Shown here: positions 8,777 through 16,791 of the stretch, one piece after another
Layout: the number at the start of each line of letters is the position of its first letter
Numbering within the stretch: position 1 is the first letter of the stretch
Source: Chloroflexus sp. MS-G
Lineage (GTDB): Bacteria; Chloroflexota; Chloroflexia; Chloroflexales; Chloroflexaceae
DNA: 32,382 nt
Assembly: GCF_000735195.1 (NCBI RefSeq)
Contig: NZ_JPIM01000051.1
Coordinates: 1 to 32,382 of the forward strand
Reading direction: 5' to 3'
The notes under the pieces: generated by a model
Told to the model about the DNA's origin: nothing
Databases searched by the model: none
Seen by the model: the letters and a program-made list of their open reading frames with translations, nothing else
Position numbers and translations under genes: made by a program

Positions 8777-11176
8777 TCAATCCGTTCGCCGGGGAGGGAG
8801 ATTACGCAACAGTTCAGCCAGTTGCGGAATTGAAAAGGGCTTAGAAAGCAATCTACCGTGTAGTTGCTCTTTCTGATGAGGTTTGAGGGTACTCAGCGTG
8901 TCACCACTGATAAAAATGATACGCTCAGCTAGATGCGGATATGAACGCCGAATCTCTTCGCTTAGATCGAAACCGCTCTTCTGGGGCATTCGGAGATCGG
9001 TTATCACCAGGTCATACGGATGGGTTGCTAATTCACGAAGCGCAGAATCAACATCGCTCACCACTGTAGTTTGATGACCAAGTTCGCCAAGCAAGCGCTG
9101 AAGCATGCGGAGTACTGGTTCCTCGTCATCGACGACCAGTACTCGTTGTTGCGGGCCACTCTCGGCATCAGTCGCTGTCGCTGTCGACGATGGCGTTGGG
9201 GCACCAGCCGATGCCTCAACAATCGGGAGGCGAATAAAAACGGTTGTCCCCACCCCTTCGCGACTCTCGATCCAGATTTGCCCCTGATGTTCCTGAATGA
9301 TGCCGTAGCAGATAGAAAGACCTAAACCGGTACCCTGACCGACCGGCTTGGTCGTAAAGAATGGATTAAACACCTTATCGAGATATTGAGCAGGAATACC
9401 AATACCGTTATCAGAGATAGAAACTTCAATATACCGACCATCAGCCGCTTCGTAACGTCTAGTACGTATCGTCAGAATACCCGAACCACGCTCGTTCATA
9501 GCCTGACGGGCATTGGTGATCAGATTGAGTAACACTTGCTGTAATTGATGGGGATCGGCAACCGTCGATGGCAATTCAGGATCGAGATCGAGTTGAACCG
9601 TAATATTATCAACGCGCAACTGATAAGCTTGCAGGGCCAATGTACTCTGGATGACTTCGTTGATCTGAGTTGCCAGACGTTCAGGTTGATGTTCACGGGC
9701 AAACATCAGCAAATTCCGCACGATACGCCCAGCACGCTCGGCCTGTTGCCGGATCTGTTCAAGATCGGCGCGAATCTCCTCGTTGAGTGTGCGATTGCGC
9801 AGCAGTAATTGGGCATAGCCTGAAATACTCGTCAGCGGATTATTAAGCTCATGGGCTACACCGGCTACCAGTTGACCAAGCGCCGACAATTTATCAGACT
9901 GAATAAGCTGTTGTTCCAACCGCCGACGCTCAGTCAGATCACGCCCAATACAGACAATCATCGGTTGATCGTTAGCATCAAGCCGCTGAGCGTTTAGCTC
10001 AACCGTTGCCAACTCATACGCTGTCCGCTGCAACGAGATGGTGAATGGTGGCTGGGGCAACCCTTGTGCAACACGCTGTAGTGCCTGAGCAATTGTCGGC
10101 CATTCCTGTGGTAAACACCAACGCTGTAACGGCTGACCGACCAAATCATCAGGCGTCATGGCAAGAATCTGCGCGCTACGCTGGTTACCGCTGATGATTC
10201 GCCAATTGGTATCGAGGAGCAACACCATATCAGACGCATTAGCAAAGATTGTTCGATAACGCGCCTCGCTACTCTGAACTGCCTGATACAGTCGCGAGTT
10301 TTCAAGTGCAATTGCTGCGTAGTCGGCCAGCGCAGCCAGTAAATACTGGTCACTATCACTGAAAGCTCGAGTACTCCGCCGATTATTGACCACCAGCACA
10401 CCGATAATCCGATCACCTACTTGCAACGGTGTCTGCAACGTCGCCTGCACAACCATGGTCGCCGTAATGGCAATCGGTTCGTCGGTCATTCCTCGATGCA
10501 AGCGCAACGATTTACCACTCCGCACCACCTGACCGACAAGCGAATCGGCGACTGGAAGACGCAGCCGGTCAAGCGACTCCACTGCTACATTCCGCAGAGC
10601 GAGCGGTATCAATTCATGCTTTTGCTCGACATACTGAAAGAGTATCCCTTCATCGGCCTGCGTCATGTACACTGCTGCTTCGACGATTCGATCAAGCAGT
10701 TGACGCTGATCCATCAATGTCGTCACCGACTTACCAACGCGAGTCAAAACGGTCAACTCTTGCACGCGCTGCTGCAAGAGCTGGAGTAAGCGATCACGTT
10801 CCCGTTGCAAACGACGTTCCCGCAACGCCTGATCGATAACTTCACGGGCTTCGTTATCGGAAAACGGCTTGATCAAGTAATTACGAGCACCGAGCCGAAA
10901 TGCCTCAACGGCTATCATCTCGGAACCGTGGGCAGTCATCAAAATAACCGGAACATCAATCCCTTCTTGTGTTAAGATGCGTAGAAAATCAAGCCCGTTC
11001 ATATCGGGCAGTTGGAGATCGAGCAAGATCAAATCTGGCAAACGAGCGCGCAACCGTTCAAGACCGCTCTTCGCAGTAAGCGCAATTGCCGCTCGATAGC
11101 CAAGTTCTGGAAGCACCGTCTGCGCCAGCATCCGGCTGACGTGCTCGCTATCATCAATAACAAGGATCTCTTCCAT
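8777..11176 (-). CDS. Hybrid sensor histidine kinase REC-GAF-PAS-HisKA-HATPase-REC
   Basis: A 799-residue soluble hybrid kinase; no membrane segment is seen. The first receiver (1-120) has D8/D9, phosphoacceptor D53 and K103. A short coil (~120-150) leads to a GAF domain (~152-298) and a PAS domain (~303-420). HisKA has GVAHELNNPL with H442. The ATPase shows N555, SDNGIGIP and GTGLGLSI (~588-622). After a Ser/Thr/Ala-rich linker (~651-675), a second receiver carries D683/D684, D727 and K779. A kinase with receivers at both ends suggests a phosphorelay whose input is itself phosphorylated and whose output leaves through another protein, not through DNA binding. No DNA-binding domain or partner phosphotransferase is adjacent. 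The eIF2B-like gene follows on the same strand. Confidence 0.95.
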   Translation of the reverse strand: MEEILVIDDSEHVSRMLAQTVLPELGYRAAIALTAKSGLERLRARLPDLILLDLQLPDMNGLDFLRILTQEGIDVPVILMTAHGSEMIAVEAFRLGARNYLIKPFSDNEAREVIDQALRERRLQRERDRLLQLLQQRVQELTVLTRVGKSVTTLMDQRQLLDRIVEAAVYMTQADEGILFQYVEQKHELIPLALRNVAVESLDRLRLPVADSLVGQVVRSGKSLRLHRGMTDEPIAITATMVVQATLQTPLQVGDRIIGVLVVNNRRSTRAFSDSDQYLLAALADYAAIALENSRLYQAVQSSEARYRTIFANASDMVLLLDTNWRIISGNQRSAQILAMTPDDLVGQPLQRWCLPQEWPTIAQALQRVAQGLPQPPFTISLQRTAYELATVELNAQRLDANDQPMIVCIGRDLTERRRLEQQLIQSDKLSALGQLVAGVAHELNNPLTSISGYAQLLLRNRTLNEEIRADLEQIRQQAERAGRIVRNLLMFAREHQPERLATQINEVIQSTLALQAYQLRVDNITVQLDLDPELPSTVADPHQLQQVLLNLITNARQAMNERGSGILTIRTRRYEAADGRYIEVSISDNGIGIPAQYLDKVFNPFFTTKPVGQGTGLGLSICYGIIQEHQGQIWIESREGVGTTVFIRLPIVEASAGAPTPSSTATATDAESGPQQRVLVVDDEEPVLRMLQRLLGELGHQTTVVSDVDSALRELATHPYDLVITDLRMPQKSGFDLSEEIRRSYPHLAERIIFISGDTLSTLKPHQKEQLHGRLLSKPFSIPQLAELLRNLPPRRTD

Positions 11177-11309
11177 GGTGAAGAGCCTGAGTGTATCTTA
11201 GTACGAATTAGGACGTCGGTTTGGTGATAATTAGCAAGTTTCAACAGCCGACTCTAGGGTAAAATTGTACACGGAAGCTACGCTTACTGCAACCTTGTAA
11301 AGGATAACC

Positions 11310-12284
11310 ATGGAAGCGGAGACACGGCGAGTTGTCACGACGCTCGGTGATATTAATGTCGATCTCGGCTTTTTGTTGCCGCACTTTCCCCGCGAAGGCG
11401 ACGACAACCCGGCAATGGCCGTTCATTGGGGTGGGGGAGGTGCCGGGCTGAACATGGCAGTGGCAGCCGGGCGGCTGGGTGCAATCCCGTATGTTATTGG
11501 TCGGGTGGGTAACGATCTGGCCGGCTCATTTGCATTGCAGATAGCACGTATGCATGGGGTGCAGGTCAGCGCTGTACAGGTTGATCCTGGTGCAACCACT
11601 GGCTTGTGCGGCGTGATTGTTACTCCTGGCGGGCAGCGTAGCTTTCTCAGCTTTCGTGGAGCCAACGTCTTCTGTGACACATCGACCATTACCCCGTCAT
11701 TGATCCGCTCAAGCCGATTACTGCTGGTTGGCGCCCATGCATTGCTTGACGATCCACAGCGCTCAACCGCACTACAGGTAATGGAGATGGCGATTGAGCA
11801 GGGGTGTCCAATCGTTCTTGATCTTTGCTTACCGGCAATTCGAGTCGCACGCCGCTTGATCGTTCGTCTCTTACCACAGTTGTGGTTGCTAACGATGAAT
11901 GAAGACGAATTGCGGGTACTATTACCAGGACAAAGCATCGCCCAGGCCATCGATAGTTTAATTGGGGCCGGCGTCCACCACGTGGCCATTAAACGTGGTG
12001 CCCAGGGGTGCAGTGTCGCCAACAACGAGGGGCGACGGCTTGATGTCCTACCTCCTGCCGTGCCAGTCGTGGATACAACCGCGTGTGGTGATGCGTTTAG
12101 TGCGGCGTATGCGTGGGGTCTGACTCACGGTCTCGATCTCTCGCAAAGTGCGACACTCGCGAATCTTGTCGCTGCCCTGACTGCCACTCGTCACGGTGCT
12201 GTGGAAGCAATTCCTGCTACCGATGAGATTCGTAATCGATTGAGCGACACGATTGTCAATCGACTCTGGCCATCTGGCTCATAG
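11310..12284 (+). CDS. PfkB-family carbohydrate kinase
   Basis: A 324-residue ribokinase-fold kinase. The N-terminal [10 protein letters not shown] and the glycine-rich [18 protein letters not shown] (41-58) form the sugar-binding part. [18 protein letters not shown] near the C-terminus contains the anion hole and catalytic base D261. The usual GAGD is ACGD here, a conservative change. These enzymes phosphorylate sugars or nucleosides with ATP. The substrate is not evident. AAAGGA lies 5 bases before the ATG. The next gene, a BtpA-family protein, starts 20 bases downstream, and the pairing suggests a shared sugar or nucleoside salvage pathway (inference). Confidence 0.93.
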   Translation: MEAETRRVVTTLGDINVDLGFLLPHFPREGDDNPAMAVHWGGGGAGLNMAVAAGRLGAIPYVIGRVGNDLAGSFALQIARMHGVQVSAVQVDPGATTGLCGVIVTPGGQRSFLSFRGANVFCDTSTITPSLIRSSRLLLVGAHALLDDPQRSTALQVMEMAIEQGCPIVLDLCLPAIRVARRLIVRLLPQLWLLTMNEDELRVLLPGQSIAQAIDSLIGAGVHHVAIKRGAQGCSVANNEGRRLDVLPPAVPVVDTTACGDAFSAAYAWGLTHGLDLSQSATLANLVAALTATRHGAVEAIPATDEIRNRLSDTIVNRLWPSGS

Positions 12285-12304
12285 GTAAAGTAAGGAGCTT
12301 GTTG

Positions 12305-13159
12305 ATGCCACCACTCTGGAAAGAACAACTTGATCGCTGGCGATTACGCGATCTCCGCGAAATCTTTCGTACTGCCAAGCCGATTATCGGGATGGTCCAC
12401 TGTTGGCCATTACCCGGTGCCCCTGGCTATACCGGTTACGGAATGCAAACCATTATTGATCACGCCATCCGTGATGCCGAAGCACTGGCTGAAGGTGGAT
12501 GCGACGGGTTGATCGTCGAAAATATGTGGGATATTCCCTTTCGAGCTGGCCCACACGTGCAACCAGAGAGTATTGCCGCACAGGCGGTCGTAGCCTACGC
12601 TGTGCGCCAGGCTGTCCCCGAATTACCGCTCGGTATCAATCTGGTTCACAACGGTGGGGTATCTCTGTTGGGAATTGCGATTGCTGCTGGTGCCAGCTTT
12701 ATTCGCGTCTGTATGTTCACCGGTGCCGGAGTCTGGGATGCCGGCAGTTGGGATGAAGGCTGCGCTGCCGATCTGATGCGCCGACGCAAGGAGTTGCATG
12801 CAGAGTCGATCAAGATTTTTGCCGATGTAGATAAAAAACATTCAGTCCGCTTTCCGGGTATCGATCTGGCAACACACATCGAATGGACGCGCTTTTTCGG
12901 TGCTGATGCCCTCATTATCTCTGGTCGGATGACCGGTGATGCGCCGGATATAGCTAAAGTACAACAGGCCCGCGCACTGGCCGGTGATACCCCTATCCTC
13001 CTCGGTAGCGGTACTAACGAACAGAATATTGCCGCTTTTATGCAGGTGGCTGATGGTGTCATTGTGGGTAGTAGTATCAAACAGGATGGTGATATTGCCA
13101 ATCCGGTTGATGTTGCGCGAGTACGGCGATTTGTCGCAGCGGCTCGTCAGAGCGGATAG
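12305..13159 (+). CDS. BtpA/SgcQ-family TIM-barrel protein
   Basis: A 284-residue protein with the BtpA family pattern: GMVHCWPLPGAPGY near the N-terminus, then GCDGLIVENMWDIPF, LPLGINLVHNGG, ADVDKKHS, SGRMTGDAPD and GVIVGSSIKQDG. The repeated beta-strand and Gly-Ser phosphate-binding pattern fits a TIM barrel. In cyanobacteria BtpA is needed for photosystem I accumulation, but the family is widespread in organisms without photosystem I and includes E. coli SgcQ next to sugar genes. Partnership with a PfkB kinase here favours a sugar- or nucleoside-phosphate enzyme role (inference). I chose the ATG at 12305 because AAGGAG (12292-12297) lies 7 bases upstream; two TTG codons just before it are alternatives. 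Confidence 0.9.
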   Translation: MPPLWKEQLDRWRLRDLREIFRTAKPIIGMVHCWPLPGAPGYTGYGMQTIIDHAIRDAEALAEGGCDGLIVENMWDIPFRAGPHVQPESIAAQAVVAYAVRQAVPELPLGINLVHNGGVSLLGIAIAAGASFIRVCMFTGAGVWDAGSWDEGCAADLMRRRKELHAESIKIFADVDKKHSVRFPGIDLATHIEWTRFFGADALIISGRMTGDAPDIAKVQQARALAGDTPILLGSGTNEQNIAAFMQVADGVIVGSSIKQDGDIANPVDVARVRRFVAAARQSG

Positions 13160-13263
13160 GGTGCGTCAGAGGAATAAGGATAGCCCATCTCCGGCAGAGC
13201 ACTGCCATTCGGGGCGGCTGAATAGTACTTTTGAACTATTTGTCAATAGTACCATTCTCAATG

Positions 13264-13289
13264 CGCGATAGGACTATCACCCTATTGCG
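13264..13289 (+). other. Nine-bp stem-loop in the candidate leader
   Basis: CGCGATAGG (13264-13272) pairs with CCTATTGCG (13281-13289) through eight Watson-Crick pairs and one G-U, with an 8-base loop. The right arm overlaps GCGGGG (13287-13292), which is complementary to CCCCGC of the terminator stem at 13550-13555, so the two structures could compete. Confidence 0.4.
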
Positions 13290-13546
13290 GGGATGGCTGT
13301 TACCAGCTATGATGAGGAAGGACGGTAAAATATTTTCACATTTTGCTTCTACCGTTCCGTCTGTTCAGGCTGTTAGCAGGCGTGGCAAGGTATAGCTACC
13401 GTCAACCTATCATTTAGCTAACGTTCTACCTTCAATCAGCCAGACATTGTTGCACCGTTCTTACCTGTAGACTCTTGCTACGACAAAGAGATTTTCATCT
13501 TACAGTACGTTGTTCGGTAAATCAATCAACAGCCTGAACAAATTAC

Positions 13547-13577
13547 ACACCCCGCTTGTTTGCGGGGTGTTTTATTT
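13547..13577 (+). terminator. Strong intrinsic terminator abutting the next gene's RBS
   Basis: ACACCCCGC (13547-13555) and GCGGGGTGT (13562-13570) form a perfect 9-bp stem with a TTGTTT loop, followed by TTTATTT. AAAGGA, the ribosome binding site of the gene at 13594, begins only four bases later. It either ends the pfkB-btpA transcript or acts as an attenuator for the downstream gene. Confidence 0.8.
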
Positions 13578-13593
13578 GGGAAAGGAATGAACA

Positions 13594-14376
13594 ATGAGCG
13601 TGGTTCTGGCGGCCACTCATCATGACCCCGATGGACGACTCTACCAACAGATGGTGCGCACCTTTACAGCACTGAAACTGTACTTTGATGGGATCGCGGT
13701 GCTGCTCACGCCCACCAGTGTGCCAATGACGCGATCCTGGCTGGAACGGGCGGAAATTGCGCTGAAGGTAGCGCCGATGAACGAACCAATTGGTCATTTA
13801 CATCTTGGGCGCTGGCGACGTGGGGCAGTCGAGGTAGCATTACAGGAATTTCCCACTGCCGATTGGTTTTTGTTTTGTGATCTTGATCGAGTTCTGCACT
13901 GGATCGAATACTGGCCTGATGAACTGCGCATCATGCTCGATGATCTGTTGGCAGCCGATGTGACGGTCTTTGGACGCACGCCAAGGGCACTCGCCACTCA
14001 TCCACAAGCGCAGGTCGCCACCGAATCGTTGGTGAATGAGGTTTTTCGCCGCACTACCGGACAAGCCTGGGATGTGATGGCCGCTGCCCGTGGCTTATCG
14101 CGACGCGCCGCAACACTAATTACCACCGCCAGTCGTGATGATAGTATTGGCGCCGATTGCACCTGGCTGTTACTGGCCCAACAGTCAGGTCTGACGCTGA
14201 CGTACCGTGCGACAGAGGGGTTAGAATTCGAGACCCTAGATCGCTATGCTGATGAGGTGGCTGTCTTGGGGAGTGCGCAGGCGTGGCGCGATCGATTTGA
14301 TGCCGATCCAAGGAATTGGTTGATGCGGATCGATCTGGCACGGACTGCAATTGCGGCGCTGATTGAAAACAGGTGA
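13594..14376 (+). CDS. Uncharacterised protein with a DLD motif, possibly glycosyltransferase-like
   Basis: A 260-residue soluble protein I do not recognise as a named family. There is no signal peptide or membrane segment. The segment ADWFLFCDLDRVLHWIEYWP (about residues 88-107) resembles the DXD metal-binding strand of GT-A nucleotide-sugar enzymes. The N-terminal SVVLAATHHDPDGRL is compatible with a nucleotide-binding strand, and DDSIGADCTWLLLAQ comes later. A GT-A-like fold is therefore possible but unproven. AAAGGA lies 7 bases before the ATG. The strong terminator immediately upstream implies either an undetected promoter close by or regulated read-through. Confidence 0.8.
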   Translation: MSVVLAATHHDPDGRLYQQMVRTFTALKLYFDGIAVLLTPTSVPMTRSWLERAEIALKVAPMNEPIGHLHLGRWRRGAVEVALQEFPTADWFLFCDLDRVLHWIEYWPDELRIMLDDLLAADVTVFGRTPRALATHPQAQVATESLVNEVFRRTTGQAWDVMAAARGLSRRAATLITTASRDDSIGADCTWLLLAQQSGLTLTYRATEGLEFETLDRYADEVAVLGSAQAWRDRFDADPRNWLMRIDLARTAIAALIENR

Positions 14377-14425
14377 TGGAGCCGCTAGGGGTGTGATACC
14401 GTGAGGACGCGGCGATGCCTCGGTT

Positions 14426-14785
14426 CCGGCCATACACTGTATCACGCGGGCCAGAGGCCCGCGCACCCAGCTAACCACAGACCGATCTGCTGAAGACGGA
14501 ATTAGGGGCCGTTGCGGCCAGAGGCCCGCGTACCCGAGGTGGGAGCAATGTGATGGAGATGCACCAACTGATAGGCTCCGGCCATACGCCGCCTCACGCG
14601 GGCCAGAGGCCCGCGCACCCAGCTAACCACAGACCGATCTGCTGAAGACGGAATTAGGGGCCGTTGTGGCCTGAGGCCCGCGCACCCCAGGTGGGAGGAA
14701 TGGGATGGAGATGCACCAACTGATAGGCTCCGGCCATACGCCGCCTCACGCGGGCCAGAGGCCCGCGCACCCAGCTAACCACAGA
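14426..14785. repeat. 152-bp tandem repeat array with GC-rich palindromes
   Basis: Two full units (14426-14577 and 14578-14729) and a partial third (14730-14785) recur with an exact 152-bp period and few differences. Each unit starts with CCGGCCATAC and carries the palindrome CGCGGGCC-AGA-GGCCCGCG (14445-14463, 14597-14615, 14749-14767). A degenerate half-palindrome lies about 70 bp further on in the two full units. The array fills most of the 505-base gap between two convergent genes, and no ORF is supported there. The palindromes may end transcripts from both sides or be a genome-wide intergenic repeat. Confidence 0.88.
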
Positions 14786-14881
14786 ACCTTGCGTCGTATC
14801 GCTCCGTTCGTTCACCGGTAAGGAGCCAGTGTAGCATCAGAGGGCGGAATTTCTGAAAACCCCTGTGCTAAACACCTATTT

Positions 14882-16303
14882 TTAGGCATCGTAGTACATC
14901 ATAAACTCGTAAGGATGGGGCCGCAGAGCTAGACCAACAGCCTCTTTGCGCTTGGCTTCGATGTATGTCTCTAGCAGATCGGTGGTAAAGACATTACCTT
15001 TGAGCAAGAAGTGATAATCTTGTTCAAGAGCATCGAGCGCTTCGGTCAGTGATCCGGGCGTACTGCGAATATCCCCCTTCTCTTCAGGTGACAGCTCGTA
15101 GATGTCTACGTCGAGTGGTGGTGGCGGTTCGATCTTGTTCTGGATACCGTCAAGACCGGCCAACAACATTGCAGAAAAGGCCAGGTAGGGGTTACACATC
15201 GCATCAGGCGCTCGGAACTCAATACGGCGTGCTTTCGGCGATGAACTGTAGGTCGGGATACGGATGGCCGCCGAGCGGTTACGCATTGAATAGACTAGAT
15301 TGATCGGCGCCTCGAAGCCCGGTACCAGACGGCGGTAGCTATTGGTGGTCGGGGCACAGATTGCCAGTAATGCTGGTGCGTGCTTGAGAATACCACCGAT
15401 GTAATACTGCGCTGTCTTCGACAACAGCGCATATTGGGTCTCATCGAAGAAGAGGGGTTCACCATCTTTCCACAGGCTTTGGTGCGTGTGCATGCCTGAA
15501 CCGTTATCGCCAAAGATCGGTTTGGGCATAAAGGTAGCACTGTAGCCGTGAGCACGTGCGACATTGCGGACAATGTACTTGTATTTCTGTACCTTGTCGG
15601 CCATATTGACCAGCGAGTCAAAACGCATGTCGATTTCGCACTGACCGGCAGTTGCTACCTCGTGATGGTGCAGCTCAATTTCGATCCCGATTTCCATCAT
15701 TTTCAGAATCATTTCCGAGCGAATATCCTGGAGGGTATCGGTGGGAGGTACCGGGAAATACCCCTCTTTGTGACGGATGCGATACCCTTTGTTGCCACCG
15801 GGCACCTCAGCACCGGTATTCCAGACCGCTTCCGGGCTGTCGATGTAGTAGAAGCCCTGGTTAGCACTCTGGCCAAAACGAACATCACTGAAGAGGAAGA
15901 ATTCCGCTTCTGGCCCAAAGTAGGCAGTGTCGGCAATACCCGTTGTCTTCAGGTAAGCTTCCGCCTTCTTTGCCACGGTGCGCGGATCGCGTGTGTAGGG
16001 CTGGCGAGTAATGGGATCGATAATATCACAAATGAGTACCAGGGTCGGTACGCTGAGGGTCGGATCAATGAACGCTGTTGACGGATCGGGCACCATCAGC
16101 ATATCGCTCTCGTTGATCGCCTGAAAGCCCTTAATTGACGACCCATCGAAGCCCAGGCCCTCGCGGATCATATCTTCGGTTAAGCGAGACGCTGGCAGTG
16201 AATAGTGCTGCCACCCGCCGAAAAGATCGGTAAAACGGGTGTCAACAATCTGAATTCCTTTGGCTTTGATCAGTTCGATTACGCCTTTTGCATCCATCGC
16301 CAT
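14882..16303 (-). CDS. glnA: Glutamine synthetase, type I
   Basis: A 473-residue GS-I subunit that makes glutamine from glutamate, ammonia and ATP and normally assembles as a dodecamer. Signature segments are [10 protein letters not shown] (51-60), the metal-site strand [10 protein letters not shown] (129-138), [11 protein letters not shown] (268-278), [13 protein letters not shown] (321-333) and [17 protein letters not shown]. Tyr402 in IYELSPEE aligns with the tyrosine adenylylated in GS-I-beta enzymes, so covalent control is possible. AAGGAG (16318-16313) lies 9 bases before the chosen ATG; a second ATG two codons later is less well placed. The upstream region has tandem 18-bp repeats and an inverted repeat that may be regulatory. 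Confidence 0.98.
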   Translation of the reverse strand: MAMDAKGVIELIKAKGIQIVDTRFTDLFGGWQHYSLPASRLTEDMIREGLGFDGSSIKGFQAINESDMLMVPDPSTAFIDPTLSVPTLVLICDIIDPITRQPYTRDPRTVAKKAEAYLKTTGIADTAYFGPEAEFFLFSDVRFGQSANQGFYYIDSPEAVWNTGAEVPGGNKGYRIRHKEGYFPVPPTDTLQDIRSEMILKMMEIGIEIELHHHEVATAGQCEIDMRFDSLVNMADKVQKYKYIVRNVARAHGYSATFMPKPIFGDNGSGMHTHQSLWKDGEPLFFDETQYALLSKTAQYYIGGILKHAPALLAICAPTTNSYRRLVPGFEAPINLVYSMRNRSAAIRIPTYSSSPKARRIEFRAPDAMCNPYLAFSAMLLAGLDGIQNKIEPPPPLDVDIYELSPEEKGDIRSTPGSLTEALDALEQDYHFLLKGNVFTTDLLETYIEAKRKEAVGLALRPHPYEFMMYYDA

Positions 16304-16324
16304 GAGAGTCTACTCCTTGCTTTA

Positions 16325-16360
16325 CTAGAACGAACGCGGTCCCTAGAACGAACATGGTCC
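16325..16360. repeat. Two tandem 18-bp repeats in the glnA leader
   Basis: CTAGAACGAACGCGGTCC (16325-16342) and CTAGAACGAACATGGTCC (16343-16360) are directly adjacent and differ at two positions. They lie 22-57 bases upstream of the glnA start, just before its Shine-Dalgarno. An operator or leader-RNA role is inferred from position only. Confidence 0.75.
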
Positions 16361-16371
16361 TTAAACAGGGA

Positions 16372-16407
16372 ACGACGCCGTGGCATGTATATGACCAGCG
16401 GCGTCGT
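16372..16407. promoter_or_regulatory. GC-rich inverted repeat upstream of glnA
   Basis: ACGACGCCG (16372-16380) and CGGCGTCGT (16399-16407) are perfect 9-bp arms. An inner TGG/CCA pair (16381-16383, 16395-16397) extends the stem with one bulged base. It lies next to the 18-bp tandem repeats, about 70-105 bp upstream of the glnA ATG. It could be a protein-binding site or an RNA hairpin. I could not identify a clear glnA promoter around it. Confidence 0.55.
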
Positions 16408-16641
16408 ATTCCTTACTGTTAATGGTTTGGGAAGCAGATGATTCGCGACAAGCGTGGCAGGCAACAGACCTGGTATGTAACCGAATTCTTCCGACAAAAC
16501 GCAACACTGCTGAAGTCGAAACGAAAACGGTTTCTCAAGCCACCCCAATGTTGGCCATTGCGCCTACGCAGGCAGCGTGCAACATCTGCACCTATCTTTA
16601 GTGTACTAACTGAGGATGGGTATTGCTACGGTAAGAGGGTA

Positions 16642-16664
16642 CAATCCTTGCGCTAAGAGGATTG
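16642..16664. other. Small inverted repeat between gyrA and glnA
   Basis: CAATCCT (16642-16648) and AGGATTG (16658-16664) form 7-bp arms around a 9-base loop. The role is unclear. Apart from this, the 16743 palindrome and the glnA leader elements, I see no gene in 16304-16791. Confidence 0.35.
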
Positions 16665-16742
16665 GATGCTTTGTCTAAAGGAGGTCTAAACTGCTCCAAC
16701 AACCTGGTTGTACGGCTAGAAACCATCGTTTGCCACATCAGT

Positions 16743-16767
16743 AGGGGCGGGTTGTGAACCCGCCCCT
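16743..16767. repeat. Palindrome of the GGGGCGGGTT family after gyrA
   Basis: AGGGGCGGGTT-GTG-AACCCGCCCCT is an 11-bp perfect stem with a 3-base loop, 25 bases downstream of the gyrA stop codon. The same core recurs at 21534-21556. It may serve as the gyrA terminator, although no T-tract follows on the minus strand, or it may be a dispersed intergenic repeat. Confidence 0.75.
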
Positions 16768-16791
16768 CGCTGACACGGCATCTTTTCGACT

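Larger units (their letters stand above)
13160..13593 (+). other. Hairpin-rich 434-base intergenic region, candidate structured leader or ncRNA
   Basis: No convincing ORF. The stretch holds successive inverted repeats: AATAGT/ACTATT/AATAGT (13221-13250), where the middle arm could pair with either side; a 9-bp stem at 13264-13289; GCTG-TTAC-CAGC near 13295-13306; ACGGTA/TACCGT flanking an AT-rich loop (~13322-13360); TTGTTC/GAACAA (13510-13541). It ends with an intrinsic terminator at 13547-13577 directly before a ribosome binding site. It does not match the core motifs I know for TPP, SAM, cobalamin, FMN, glycine or T-box leaders. Confidence 0.35.

Noticed and set aside
13160..13593. tmRNA, RNase P RNA or a named riboswitch
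   Set aside because: GAGGAAGG near 13313 recalls part of RNase P RNA, but the other conserved blocks are missing, and no known aptamer core was found.
14120..14478. Minus-strand ORFs near the 152-bp repeat array
   Set aside because: They overlap the plus-strand gene or the palindromic repeats and have no family-like features.
14426..14785. CRISPR array
   Set aside because: The 152-bp unit with near-identical spacers is a tandem repeat; there are no short repeats with unique spacers and no cas genes.
16438..16656. Plus-strand 72-codon ORF between glnA and gyrA
   Set aside because: Basic and low in structure, no ribosome binding site, and it crosses the glnA upstream region.
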